A program made the position numbers and the translations under genes. Below are positions 1 through 11,216 of a stretch of 64,000 bases of DNA, piece by piece (the stretch's first letter is position 1; each line of letters opens with the position of its first letter). This DNA is from Maratus speciosus. Its lineage: Eukaryota > Arthropoda > Arachnida > Araneae > Salticidae. The notes below the pieces were generated by a model. That model ran no database searches. It was not told the origin of the DNA and saw only the letters and a list, made by a program, of their open reading frames with translations. The stretch lies in assembly GCA_963932465.1 (NCBI GenBank), contig OZ010800.1, forward strand, positions 28,956,852-29,020,851. The letters are read 5' to 3'.

Positions 1-191
1 ACCTGTATCGACACATGATTACGAATTTATCAGACTATTGTTTTGACGATTGCTTGTTTGTTTACATAATATTTTCAAAACGTGTAACATGGGTGTAATG
101 TTGGCATTTTTGCCACTGACATCTACGAATTATTTAAAATTTCTATTCAATGACAAATAGTAAAAAAATAGAGTACTAGTAAAGCACTTAC

Positions 192-265
192 CTTTCACAT
201 TTACAGCGAGAAAACCACATGCTTGTCAGGTGCCGTTCGATCCAAAACACAGCGGCCGCCGCCAT
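192..265 (-). CDS. Possible first coding exon of a host gene (partial)
   Basis: On the minus strand an ATG at 265-263 opens a 24-codon reading frame that begins M-A-A-A-A-V-F-W and runs to a strong splice-donor match (AAAG|GTAAGT, exon end at 192, intron from 191). The GC-rich start (GGCGGCGGCC) stands out against AT-rich surroundings, as first coding exons often do. If real, the rest of the gene lies beyond the left edge of the window and 1-191 is intron. No domain can be recognised in so short a piece and I do not name the product. It could equally be chance: one donor and 74 bases are weak evidence without transcripts. Confidence 0.3.
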
Positions 266-808
266 TGAAATTTCCCCGATTTCATCTTACTGTTGCCACT
301 CTTCACTATGATAAAGTTATACGAGTAACATGGCATAAAAGAGATAGGAAACCAGTGGCGCATTAGCAAATCATACTATCCGTGGTGTCAAATGATTACC
401 GCCCGGCGACATATTAGTGGCATGTTAAACAATCATCATATGTCGGATAGTTCATGGATAACAGTATTTAACGCTTTTGCAGGGCCACGATTTTCTATCG
501 TCTGTCATATATTCTACTGGCACCACTTATACGATATAACTTTATTTTGCCATTAAATACATATCGCAATGTTACATAAAAATTGATGTACTTGACAATC
601 ATGATAAATTTGACATCCATTGGTGACTTTCCTGGCAAATCTGTGTTTGCTGGGATGTATAGTGAATCACTTTTACTTAAAATTTCATTTTAAATTAAGA
701 AATTTTATAAATATATCACAATGAAGAAATTTGGAAATTTAGAAAACATATTTGGCTTTTCTTGATATCTATATGTTATTCATTCAAAAGAATATTATAC
801 ATGTATAT
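266..808. other. AT-rich stretch, nothing recognised
   Basis: If the exon at 192-265 is real, this stretch would hold its 5' UTR and promoter. No TATA box at a convincing spacing, no ORF and no repeat boundary is clear. Confidence 0.3.
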
Positions 809-810
809 TA

Positions 811-1010
811 TGGTGGGTCGAAAAAAGCGAAATTTTTATAATCGAAATGTAATAGCGCGGAAAAGTTGCCTTTTGTAATACAGAATAAATTTCTAAAATA
901 TTACATCAATCGGTTAATATCTTTTACCGCCGCAAAGGGGCCAAAGTTTCAAAAAATTGCAAAAAACATGTTTTTTTTTATAATTTTTTTTAAATTATCC
1001 AAACATACCA
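811..1010 (+). repeat. Left terminal inverted repeat of the 811-3354 transposon
   Basis: Pairs with 3170-3354 in inverse orientation. The outermost 100 bp are the best conserved; beyond that the match is interrupted by poly-T tracts, so the inner limit is approximate. Confidence 0.75.
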
Positions 1011-1479
1011 AAGCAATTTTTAATAGAACGCAATAGCTACATGAAGATATGAGAAATGTCCCGGTAAATGTTCATTATGATGAAATCATATCTTTATTTG
1101 CCGCAAAAAACCATATTTTTTGTAAAAATGTCAAAAATTTCAATTTTCATTTTTTTTTTCTAAATTTTTATAATTTCTATAATATGTCTAGAAATAAATA
1201 ATTTTACTTTATATATATATTAATATATCATATTTTTTTATAACTATTTGTAATAGACTTGAAAATAAAGTTAATCATTCATTTTTCTTGACGATCGCTT
1301 CATCTACTGATGTTTTACTTCATAACAGCGAATTCATGCCACAAAAATAATAAAAAAATGAGCAAAATGTTTTAGTATTTTATTAATTAAACTATAGAGA
1401 TGTTTTACCGAAACGGGTTAAATAAACTTAAAATGAAGAAGATTTTAATGTAAATGAATTTTATAATATAACTTGCTTT

Positions 1480-2690
1480 CAGATGAAGCCATTATTTCTC
1501 GAGAGGCCAAAACTGATCAGATGTGATCCTCCCTCTGTTCTAGTAAACAAATTTTATCAGTGCTTCAATGAATAATTTCACGCATCTTTCTAGTGATTGA
1601 GTGGGACAAGGAAAGTTATAATATCTGGTATCTTTAATCGAACATTTTAAACTCACCAGCGTTTTTAGTCGATAAAGAAACCATAACAGGTGGTTCCGTT
1701 AGTTTTCAGTTTTGTCAGTAGAATAAAGCCATACAATTTTAAGCTTCAGTGTTGAAGTCTGCTATGATAAAGTCTGCTATGATAAAGTGACGGATGGCAC
1801 TATTCTAGTCCACAGAACTTCGTGCTTTTGCAATTTTCTTCATGGCTGGGGCCCTGATGTTCTCCTCTTCATATGCTATCATTCCAAAGAGGCTATTTGT
1901 ATGATTTGCGAAATAGTCATTTCGTGAAAATACAGGAACTATAATCTTTCGTAGATTATCTGTCAAGTAACGTAAGTTACTAACTATAGTGCACAGAATC
2001 TGGAAAACATGAGTGATTCATTTTAATTGTGAACCAACTGATGCAGTACATTTTCAGGATGTACTCAAAGAGTATGACAAGTTAAGAAGAGGGTTTCTTT
2101 GTTCCAACGTAGAGTCTCAAAATTCGAATTGCAGTAATGATCCGCCTTGCGTGAAATATTTGTCCAGTTACTCAGCAAAAAAGGTCAATTGTATACACGC
2201 GTGTTGAAAGAGCTTGCAATATTTCAGACATATACTTCTGGTCAGTTGACAAATCATCTTTATCAACAGCTAGGTGATCAGATCAAATTGGCTTAAATTT
2301 TGCAATTGGTAATAATTCGAAAATCGTAAGAGATCAACCAGTTGGGTCACAATATGATAGAGAACCTGCTTATTGTCATCAAGATATTTGAAAAGATGTC
2401 TCAGTGGAAGCTCATTAAAGTAAGGTCAAGGAAGCCAATAAAGTGTTTTTTTTAAGTTGTTCTCAACTAATCCTACTATAACACCACCTTTGCATCCTAT
2501 TTTGAAGACAGTTCCGCGAAATTCAACTGCAATTATTATTCCAGTCGGGATTTCATTTTTCTTCAAAAAGTCTATAATGTCATTGCATATAGAAGTCGCC
2601 TTGCTAGACGATGGGGTCAAATGACGAAAATAATTCAGACCTGGTTCTAGTACAAAGAGATATGTTCCTCCTTGACTTCGCAAAGATGAA
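1480..2690 (-). pseudogene. Decayed orphan transposase-like gene
   Basis: Pieces of one protein can be read on the minus strand in several frames. In gene order they are: a segment near 2683-2426 with the block KIGCKGGVIVGLVENNLKK, which resembles a GCDGT-NTG-KGGVI motif; an ELPLRHLF-type motif near 2390; DDLSTDQKYMSEIL near 2250; a GMIAYEEENIRAPAMKKI segment near 1880; and a C-terminal FPCPTQSLERCVKL segment near 1600, matching the HTQAVER-VKL signature of a protein family widespread in arthropod genomes but unnamed to my knowledge. Stops and frameshifts separate the pieces and a 30-base poly-A lies just upstream (2768-2797), so no protein can be made. The GCDGT-type motif could mark an RNase H-like DDE core, but that is inference. 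Gene and terminal repeats belong to one element. Confidence 0.7.
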
Positions 2691-2766
2691 ACTTTACCAC
2701 CTCTTTAACCTGGCAGATATTTCCATCATTAATTCCATCAAAGTATAGAGTAAAAGGAGTACATTA

Positions 2767-2799
<33 letters not shown>

Positions 2800-3169
2800 A
2801 ACAAAGTGAAACGTGGCCTTCTAGCAGCGGGAAATTAATTTTACGTGCAGGCAGCTGCAGCTGTTTCTATCATTGAGCAATTTTTTTTTAATAGAATTAC
2901 AGTGATCATGGTTAACAATGTGCATGAAATTAACAACATAAAATGCCTTTCCCAGCCTATTAGAAATGTAAAAAAATCTGAGAACATTACAAAAGTTATG
3001 AAAATTGAAAAAATGAAAAACTTTAATTTTTAACATTTTTTAGAAATTTTGGCCCTGTTGTGGCGGTAAAAGCAACGATGTCACAAAAATGAAATGTTAA
3101 TATTACATTACTAATATCTTGGCGTGGCTATTGCGTTCTATTAGAAATTGAATAAGTATGTTTGGATAG

Positions 3170-3354
3170 TTAAAAAAAAAAAAAATGCTAAAAGTATGTT
3201 TTTTTCGATTTTTTCGAAATTTGGACCCCTTGCGGCGGTAAAAGATATTAACCAATCGGTGTAATATTTTACGTATTTTATCTTTTTTACAAAAGGCAAC
3301 TTTTCCGCGCTATTACGTTTCGATTATAAATATTTCGGTTTTTTCGACCCACCC
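3170..3354 (-). repeat. Right terminal inverted repeat of the 811-3354 transposon
   Basis: Inverse partner of the left end; ends with CGACCCACCC, followed by TA. Confidence 0.75.
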
Positions 3355-3356
3355 TA

Positions 3357-4366
3357 ATGTATATATATATGTCAAGTGTAGATGTCCTGGCTTCCCCCAT
3401 TTGATTATGCTAAATAAAGATCCAAATAGAAGAATTATTCTACTCGCGCTCTCTTTGTTCTAGTCAGCCGGCGCTTTTTTGTGGCCACACGGCATTTTTC
3501 ATCTTTAATGGCTTAAAAAAACCGGGACGACATGCAGTGGCGTAGCCAGGATTTCGTTTCGGGGGGTGGGAGGGTCCAGAATTTTCCCTTCATGTTATAT
3601 ATATAGTAAAACCTGTCAAGATGAAACTGTAAATTTTGGTGAAAAATTTCGTTTTACACAGGTTTCCGTGTTATTTGGTGTATTTGTATAGTATTCTTTT
3701 CCGTAGCACTATGGAACATTTATGTTTAAGACAGAACTCCGTTATAGGCAGGTTCCATTTTTAAAAGTTTTGTGTATTTATATAAATATACTTATTTATA
3801 TCATATGAATAGAATAAAACTTGTCAAAATAGTAATTGTCTATAACAGAATCCTGTCTTTAACGTAAGCGTTACATGGTCTTAATATGAATTACGATACA
3901 ATTAAATTTGCTGAAAACCTGTCTGAAAAGGGGATTTTCACCCTTCTTTAGTGAAGCATAGTGAAACCTGTGAAAGCGGAATCTTTCTGTAACGGAATCC
4001 TGTCTCAAACGGAAGAGTTTCAGAAACCCTGCGAAACCAACAATAGATCTTATTGAGGTAGTGTATCTTAGAAGTATAATTAATTACACTTCTTTACATG
4101 GAAGCCTGTCTAAAATGGAGCTTTTTACAAGTCCTTGGAATCTTGTCTTGACTGTGTATATATGAAAGAAGTATTTCGAGTAACTTTAAGAATTTAGGTA
4201 TATCCTTATTTAATTTCTTAATTTAAAAAAAAGCATGGATAAAAAATATAAGGCCAATCTCTATAACTGCAACTAATAATACATTCAAGTTACATTAATA
4301 TTTACCAGTGAAAAAGATTCACTTATGATGTAAAAAGCTGAGCGCATACTGAGGAGTTAAATTTAA
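3357..4366. other. Intergenic; hAT-like end fragment and AAACCTGTC-rich repeat
   Basis: At 3536-3555 the motif CAGTGGCGTAGCCAGGATTT matches a terminus commonly seen on hAT-type elements; no partner end is visible nearby. From 3605 to about 4160 the words AAACCTGTC and AACGGAA recur several times on both strands, resembling a decayed pogo/Tigger-like MITE, but its limits are not clear. No gene is seen. Confidence 0.35.
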
Positions 4367-4370
4367 TTAA

Positions 4371-4574
4371 CCCATTCGCTGTCATTCACGAGTATACTCG
4401 TGGTTTTAATTTATTGATTACTTTGTCACAACTATTTTAGAATTTAAAAAAATGCCTCATTTATTGGAAGAAATTTCGCTGTATTAGTAAAGCGAAATTT
4501 ATCTTTCTGAATTTGTCCTGGCAAACGACCTTCAACAAAAAATTTGAAAATTCTTAGTTTTGGCAGCGAATGGG
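4371..4574. mobile_element. TTAA-flanked MITE (piggyBac-like)
   Basis: A 204-bp element with an 11-bp perfect terminal inverted repeat CCCATTCGCTG, flanked on both sides by TTAA (4367-4370 and 4575-4578). TTAA duplication plus CCC ends is the pattern of piggyBac-type elements. No coding capacity, so it would depend on a transposase elsewhere. Confidence 0.75.
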
Positions 4575-4578
4575 TTAA

Positions 4579-5172
4579 ATCAAGTTTCATATTACATAAC
4601 ATTTGTCTACAATAAAGTTAGGGCCAAGTGGTTAAGTGTAAAACAGCAATTTTCATGTTTAATTTCTTGCCATTGAATTAAGAATTTGTGCTGTAATAGA
4701 TATTGGATAATGATTTCACATAAGTGTCAATCGCATGAGCCGTTCATGCGATCCGCCGCGCTCCCCATGGAAATTTTTGAGGTAACCCAGATAGCATGAA
4801 CATTAGCAGAAAGTTGATTTTTTCTGATATTATCTTGCCGGGACAAATTTGAATTGAGAAATTCGCAGCAAATCTCCCGCAAGGTATACCATCACCCACT
4901 TGCATGAGTAGTTTGTTGTGAAACTGATGGCAAGACTGTCTTTAATTCACGAAAGTGACGAAAGCAAAAAATCTCTCTGTTGAGAGACTCAACAACAATG
5001 AGAATCAGCACATACGCAGAAATTGCAGAAATTTTATTCGGTAGGCATCGTTTTTTCTAAACGCTATACTTATTAAATACCAAAAAATGCTCGAAATGAA
5101 AAGTACAAATATTACCTAAACTTGTTTATGGTGATAAAACCTATGCATGCACCTTCTGACGGCGCTGTCGCA
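4579..5172. other. Intergenic, nothing recognised
   Basis: No ORF, repeat boundary or RNA gene is clear here. Confidence 0.3.
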
Positions 5173-5213
5173 TCAATAGACCTGATCAGGTCTATTGACC
5201 CCTTCGAAGGGGT
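5173..5213. repeat. Two abutting perfect palindromes
   Basis: 5173-5198 is a perfect 26-bp palindrome (half-arm TCAATAGACCTGA). It is followed at once by a perfect 16-bp palindrome (5198-5213, core CCCCTTCGAAGGGG). The sequence is visible directly; a role such as a protein-binding site or a hairpin is only inference. Confidence 0.85.
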
Positions 5214-5786
5214 TAAACTTATAGTGTGATATGGAAAGATTACTACTTTGCAGTATTGCAGTATTTTTGATTACTTGTTTGCCGTTAGTTTGTAATAAAT
5301 TTGATGCAGCATGAATTTAACTTGCACGACAAGTTGAAAACACTCATAGTTATATTGTTAAGTAAGAAAAAAAAAAAAATTCAAAAATTAAATTGTTTTT
5401 ATTAAACGTATTTATCAATTCAAAATTATTTTAATTATTAATTGTTTAGATAGCTAATTTATCAATTGCTTGTTTAAAAACTATTACATGAACTATATAA
5501 TATTTTTTATAGGGTAAATGCAAATATATATTTTTTTAATTTTCGGTTATTATAACGTTATTAACTTCATTAGGATGTATAAAAGTGATAAGGGTTCTGA
5601 AGATAAACATGTTGTTTATTCATTTATTAGTTAGCTTATAATATTATTTTTGCTCTTTAATTATAATTAATTAATATTTTCTTACTTTTTGCGAATTATA
5701 AATTATAACTGTACTTAAAAAATTAAAATCTGCATAATATCACCTAACACTGTTAAAAGGTATTTTTACGTATTTGTACAATGTTG

Positions 5787-5819
<33 letters not shown>

Positions 5820-6328
5820 GTTTAATTAATTAATTAATTATTACTTAGACTTTATGTTTTTGACTGATTTTTCAAAAAATTCCTATATTATTTTTTGGAA
5901 ATTATAAATTAAAAATTTTGAATAAAAACTTTAAGTGCTATTAATAATTGCTACTAACAATTGCTATTAATTAATTCTCAAAAAAAGTTAGGAATTTTAG
6001 TATAAAAATTAAATTAATATTTTATTAAATATATTTTTTATTTAATGTATCCTTAATTTATTAAATTAATAACATTATTAATATACATTACATTTTTTTA
6101 CTTTAAAATAAACTCAATACATAATACATTTTATATTCAATTTATCATATAGTAGTTATAAACTGAAATTTATCTTTTACATTTTTATTTATTTTATATT
6201 TAAAGTCACCGAAATTTAAAACTATTAATATAATTAATAATAAAACTAAAATAAAAAATTATTAATTTGTTTTCTGGGAAAGTGGGAAGAAAAGGGTAAT
6301 ATTAAAAATCAATAAATAAACGACAAAT
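5214..6328. other. Very AT-rich stretch with microsatellites
   Basis: Contains an (ATT)n run at about 5788-5819 and TTAA-rich tracts. No gene is seen. Confidence 0.4.
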
Positions 6329-7112
6329 ACAAACAAGTTGGAAATTGCTCGTCAAACGTGGCAAATGTGGTGCGTTCGTACTATAACTAGTTTTATAATT
6401 ATTTTTTGCACCCCATATTGTACTGAATGTATTTTTTGTTTTTTTTTTTTTTTTTTTTTTTGCACTTCATGAGTGCATAGCCTGTGACATCATTAAAATG
6501 CACTTGAAATAATTTTTTCCCATTCCCCGTAATGTAACGCAAAACTTTTGACTGTCTCTGTAATTAAACTATACACCGATTTTCATAAAATTTCAAATGG
6601 CTTGACAAAATTTTGTAACAATTATATATTTAAAATTTCAGACCACTCGGAAGGCTGTAACAGCATTAAAATGCACTTGCAATAATTTTTTCCCATTGGC
6701 CGTAATGTAACGGAAATTTTTTGACTGTCCCTGTAATTAAATTATACATCCGATTTTCATAAAATTTGAAATGGCTCAATAAAATTTTTCAACAATTATA
6801 TATTTAAAATTTCAGACCATTCGGAAGGCTATAACATCATTAAAATGCACTTGCAATAATTTTTCCCATTGGCCGCAATGTAAAGAAAAACTTTTGACAG
6901 TCCCTGTAATTAAACTATGCATCCGATATCCATAAAATTTGAAATGGCTCGGCAAAATTATGCAACAATCATATATTTAAAATTTCAGACCATTCGGTTG
7001 GGTTGTTTTTGCTCTGTTATATGCGGACAGACAGACAGACGGGCAGACGGACGGACTGAACGACGACTATAGGTGCTACGTATTTATGTAATTACGAACG
7101 CACCTAAAAATC
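6329..7112 (+). repeat. Dispersed repeat with three internal 174-bp units
   Basis: Begins AAGTTGGAAATTGC and ends CGAACGCACCTAAAAA; a shorter copy with the same ends lies at 38866-39195. Inside are three direct units starting near 6491, 6664 and 6838, each with TAAAATGCACTTG then CCCATT-CCGTAATGTAA. Just inside the ends, GGTGCGTTCGTA and TACGAACGCACC form a short inverted pair. A CAGACAGACGG-type run precedes the right end. The same unit occurs in reverse around 24000-24100. It looks like a non-autonomous transposon; the class is undetermined. Confidence 0.7.
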
Positions 7113-8030
7113 TTAGTTTTGTCAGTTAAAAATTGAAAATAAAATTAATTAAAATAATACTTACACTATTACATAAAATAAAAAATAATCATCTTATTAC
7201 AAAGAAATAGGCCCAATTTCAATAAAATTAGTTCACAAAAATCGTCTGCAATGGGTGAGAAGACTGTTAAAAATGCAACCAATAATTATTTTTAAAAAAA
7301 TTAAGCGGTGAGTGGAGTTTTCTGACAACAAAATATTTTTCCTGGCACACCTAATTACCAAATCACTATTGTATTCCCAATGTTTATAATGGTAAAGTAA
7401 CTGATGAAAACAAAATTATAACTTTGTATTATAAAAGTTATAAGAAAAATTAAATATTTTTGCTTCAATAAATATATCTCATTTCTGAATTATTAAAGGA
7501 GAGGATGTAGAACAATGATTTGAGGAAATATTTACCTACAATAGCTTATAAGTGTCCAATTGAATTATTGAAGACATTTATTATTAATCTAATTGTAAGA
7601 AGGAGAAAAAATAAGAACAGTTTTTAAAATTATTTAATTAATGATGATAATTTAAAGGTTCTAAAAAGCGTATGAAAACAACCAAAAAATCATCTATGGC
7701 AGTTTATAGTATATATAAAATACCTAATATTAATAACAAATAATAAAGCTTAAAAAATCCATTTTGTTAAATAATAATAATAATAATAATAAAAAGACAA
7801 TGTCCCCTGTAAAATTACATCACATTGTTGAAGCAAACAAATTTTCAGCTCGCTGTGATTTCATTATCACGAGTTATAAAAGTTTAAATTTATCGGACTG
7901 TTATATTCAGCTTTTTTTTTAATTTGGTGTGTGGGGGGGTGTTAAAAAATTTAAAAAGGTCCAAAATAATGTTTAAATTACAGCCTTTGGCGGCCCACGA
8001 TAATTAGAATACGAGTTATAAGGTGGTGGG
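7113..8030. other. AT-rich intergenic stretch
   Basis: Contains an (AAT)n-like run near 7770-7792. Nothing else is recognised. Confidence 0.35.
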
Positions 8031-8263
8031 CACCGAAATGACAAGGGACCGAAATGGCTAAGGACCGAAATGGCCAGGGACCGAAATGGTCAGGGACCAA
8101 AATGTCTCGGGACCGAAATGGCCAGGGACCGAAATGTCTCGGGACCGAAATGGCCAGGGACTGAAATGTCTCGGGACCGAAATGGCCAGGGACCGAAATG
8201 GCCAGGGACCGAAATGTCTCGGGACCGAAATGTCACGGGACCGAAACGGCGGGACCGAAATGT
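8031..8263 (+). repeat. 16-bp minisatellite
   Basis: About fourteen head-to-tail copies of a 16-bp unit alternating between GGGACCGAAATGGCCA and GGGACCGAAATGTCTC. Because 16 is not a multiple of 3 the array stays open in several frames on both strands; these readings are by-products of the repeat, not genes. Confidence 0.95.
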
Positions 8264-8280
8264 CGTGTACCACTAAAACT

Positions 8281-8945
8281 AAGTTACAGAAAATTATAAT
8301 AAAATTGGATCGTTTTTAAAGAAGCTGCAACAGAGGCCCCAAGAAGGAGATTAATATTCAAAATTGGTAGTAGATGAAGTCTGAAAAATATTTTGTCTTT
8401 CATGTAGTAGCTGGAGGACCTAAGAAATTGTTGAAAAAAATGCTAGTGAATCGGAGCATTTTAAGGGACTTATAATAAAGGACCCAAAGGGCCTAACTAA
8501 TAGCTAAGATTAATGTCCTAACATGAACACATGTTAAACGTTCTTAGTTCTCAGCACTTTAGTTCTTCAATTAGTCTAAATTATGTATGGGTATGAATTA
8601 ATCATTAGAATACAATTTTAAGGAAATGCTCAAAAAATGGAGGGAAATCTTTATAACAGGGCTTTAGGTCCCAGTAAAAATATAAGGGTATGGATCGGGG
8701 GGAAAAATCCAAAGCGCTACTATAGAATTTTGATGTGAGAATGCGAGAAAATTAGGATATGAAATATTCAGGCCTCACAAAAAGTTTAAGGGGCCCCGGA
8801 TCGGGCCCTATATGATTCTATTTTGCCCCAGGGTTTTAACTGGAATCTAAAAACGGGAGAATAACTAAATGGGAAAAAGTTTCCAAAAATGAAGATCGGA
8901 TTAATAAGGGCAATTTATTAACAATTTATGGTTCAAAAACTTTAA
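8281..8945 (+). repeat. Diverged direct repeat, left copy
   Basis: Matches 20260-20890 in the same orientation: shared blocks include AAGCTG-AC-AGGG-CCAAGAAGG near the start and GCAATTTATTAACAATTTAT near the end. The outer LTR element was inserted at the edge of this repeat array. Confidence 0.7.
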
Positions 8946-8950
8946 GGGGG

Positions 8951-9438
8951 TGTAACGCAATAAAATATAACTTAAAGAATTTCTATTAACTAAAATAAAA
9001 AGAACTTTGAGTTCATTTTCTACAGTTTTTTTATTGACGAAACACGGACACACACATCAGCAAACACACAGTCTTAACATAAAAAAAAATGATCCTTTAG
9101 GAGCGATTCGCTTCTCCAGCAGAACCGATAACTGGCCGCCTTGGGTCGTGTCACAGCAGCATCTCATCCCACGGGACCCTTTTCGAGAGAGTCCAGTCTA
9201 TCTTTTAGCCAACTGACGTGGTATATTGAGTCATTTTAGTCAAAAAGTTTCAGTTCTTACAAACTGTTACGCGGCACTTCTCAAGATATTTACATCATTA
9301 AATCTGTTTACACGTTACATCTGGATTTTGTGAAGCATTGACATGTAATTTATAGTTAGGCATGTGGAGGTCCCAAATAAGAATGTTTATTACGTTATGG
9401 TCATCTGGTCTCTGCGTGATCTCAGATAAAACGTCACA
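8951..9438 (-). repeat. 3' LTR of the outer element
   Basis: 488 bp, same length as its partner at 19649-20136 and alike at roughly 95% by eye. On the element strand it starts TGTGACGTTTTATC and ends GTTACA. Confidence 0.9.
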
Positions 9439-10535
9439 GTCTCTCCATGCCCCATATAAATTTTCCTTTAAGGGAAAATTTTTCACTCTAGGATGCAAAA
9501 TCACAGCGAAATTCGGAGTTAATGCTATCCCTAACAATGCTATCTACTCCAAAATTAATTAAACTTAAAATTTCAAAACCAAAACATTTATCAGAAAGTA
9601 CTCAGTTACTATGGAAGGGATTCAGCATAACACACAATGAACACAATAAACACAGTTATATAATAATACTAAGATTAATAACATGCACTCCAACAATTTT
9701 ATAACAAACCAGTACCTTCATTAAGAATTTTCCTTTTACATCATCAGCATAGATAAAAAAAAAAATTTAACATCTCAGGTACTTCCAATAAGTGTTCGCT
9801 CTCTCACGTTCACATGGATAACTAACAATAATAATTCTATATATTTATAATTTCTTAGGAAACTATTCTAATACACTAATAAACAAACACTTTTAAACTA
9901 TTTATACCCGATAAGTTACTTAAAAAATTTTAACACAATAATAAAACAAACACTCAACTATTCTTAATAATATATAATCTCTTTATTCTACACAAACCTA
10001 TAGCAATTCAGTTCCTCACTAACTGATTTAATACCTTTTTTAACATAAATCAGTAAATCAAAATTTTCAAGTACTTCTATCATAAGGTTCTTCTTAACCT
10101 TATTTGTTCAAAACAATAGGGTTTTTTTTTCTCAGTTTAAAGTAATTTAAAAGAATAATATTAACAATCTTGACATTAAGAACCAAAATGTATATTCTAA
10201 CTATACTGTACAAAATACAATTACTAAATTTCAACTTATTAACTTTCTCAAATTATTTTTTTTTCCTTTTTTATCAAGCCAAAATAAAAAAGCATTTATA
10301 ATATAATGTCGAAGACATCCAAGAATAGTTATATTTTTAAATTCTCTTACTTCTTAATACTGACTCAATAGTCTTTCATAAAAACACTTTAACTCCACTT
10401 AACTCTTCCGGTTTATGTATCAAATCCTTTCACTTTTACTTAATAAGTTTCATACAATGAATAATTTATTTAACTTTGTGTATATAAAAAAATCACAATA
10501 TTAACAAACACAATCAAACACATATTAACACACTA
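9439..10535 (-). other. Non-coding 3' part of the outer element
   Basis: Begins at the LTR with a purine-rich strand (ATGGGGCATGGAGAGAC on the minus strand) that may be the polypurine tract. The rest is AT-rich without ORFs above 80 codons. Pol would be expected in this part of a Ty3/gypsy element and none is found. Confidence 0.5.
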
Positions 10536-10540
10536 TAGAC

Positions 10541-10872
10541 TGTGATGTCGGGACAACCGAGTATGGCATCAGAATTTGGTTATTAAAAGTTTATTAAACA
10601 CAAAATTATATTTACACGTATTTACACTGGCCTAAAATATATATACACTTGACTACCATTTATAAATAACAATACTCCACCAAAACTACCTATATCACTC
10701 CTCAAAACCAAACAAATATTATCTCGGATGCTTTTCCGCATCCTACATATACGACGAACACCAACACAACTGCCGATCTCCCCTCTTCACTTCGATTCAC
10801 TTACCGTTGGGAGACGGTCTCTTCACTTCGCTTACGTTAGAGGATAAAAAAATGAAGGTTGGTTGCATGACA
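10541..10872 (-). repeat. 3' LTR of the nested element
   Basis: 332 bp; nearly identical to 15675-16005. Contains GTAAGCGAAGTGAAGAG-type GC-richer sequence and an AATAAA-like signal on the element strand. Confidence 0.92.
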
Positions 10873-10891
10873 CCCCATCCCCCACGATAAG
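10873..10891 (-). promoter_or_regulatory. Polypurine tract of the nested element
   Basis: On the minus strand GTGGGGGATGGGG abuts the start of the 3' LTR, the position and composition of a plus-strand primer for reverse transcription. Confidence 0.7.
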
Positions 10892-11216
10892 ATTGTTGCT
10901 ACGCAGAGCGAAACAAAAATCTGACATATGGCAACCATACAGCATAAGAAATATATAATAAACAATTCAAAACATAGATGCCTTGTTATAATAGTTATAG
11001 TGATAAGCATATATATAATAAAACAATTCACAACAGATGTACAGAATCCTTGTTATAATAGTTATAACAATATTTAAAGCAGATATATATAGCAATAAAA
11101 AATACTAAATTAAACACAGAAATATTTCACAACAGACGAAACGATGCTTGATATAATACTGGATACAAAAGAAAAAAACCATAAAACGAAATGTCACTTA
11201 AATAATCTTTATACAG

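Larger units (their letters stand above)
811..3354 (-). mobile_element. DNA transposon with long terminal inverted repeats, TA target site
   Basis: The ends are inverted copies of each other: the left end reads GGTGGGTCGAAAAAAGCG and the right end, on the other strand, GGGTGGGTCGAAAAAACCG. Similarity continues inward for roughly 200-300 bp, including the shared block ACCGCCGCAA/TTGCGGCGGT. The dinucleotide TA lies directly outside both ends (809-810 and 3355-3356), consistent with a TA target duplication in TA-rich DNA. The first base of the left end is changed (T for G). Inside, on the minus strand, is a decayed gene of an orphan transposon protein family. The same terminal motif and gene family recur at 57089-59740. 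I do not know an established superfamily name for this combination. Confidence 0.8.

Noticed and set aside
3605..4160. A complete pogo/Tigger-like MITE
   Set aside because: The AAACCTGTC words suggest one, but I could not match two inverted ends or a clean TA duplication.
8058..8319. Open frames on both strands with repeated MARDRNGQGPK- or FRSRDISVP-like patterns
   Set aside because: They are translations of the 16-bp minisatellite; all frames stay open because the unit contains no stops. No gene.
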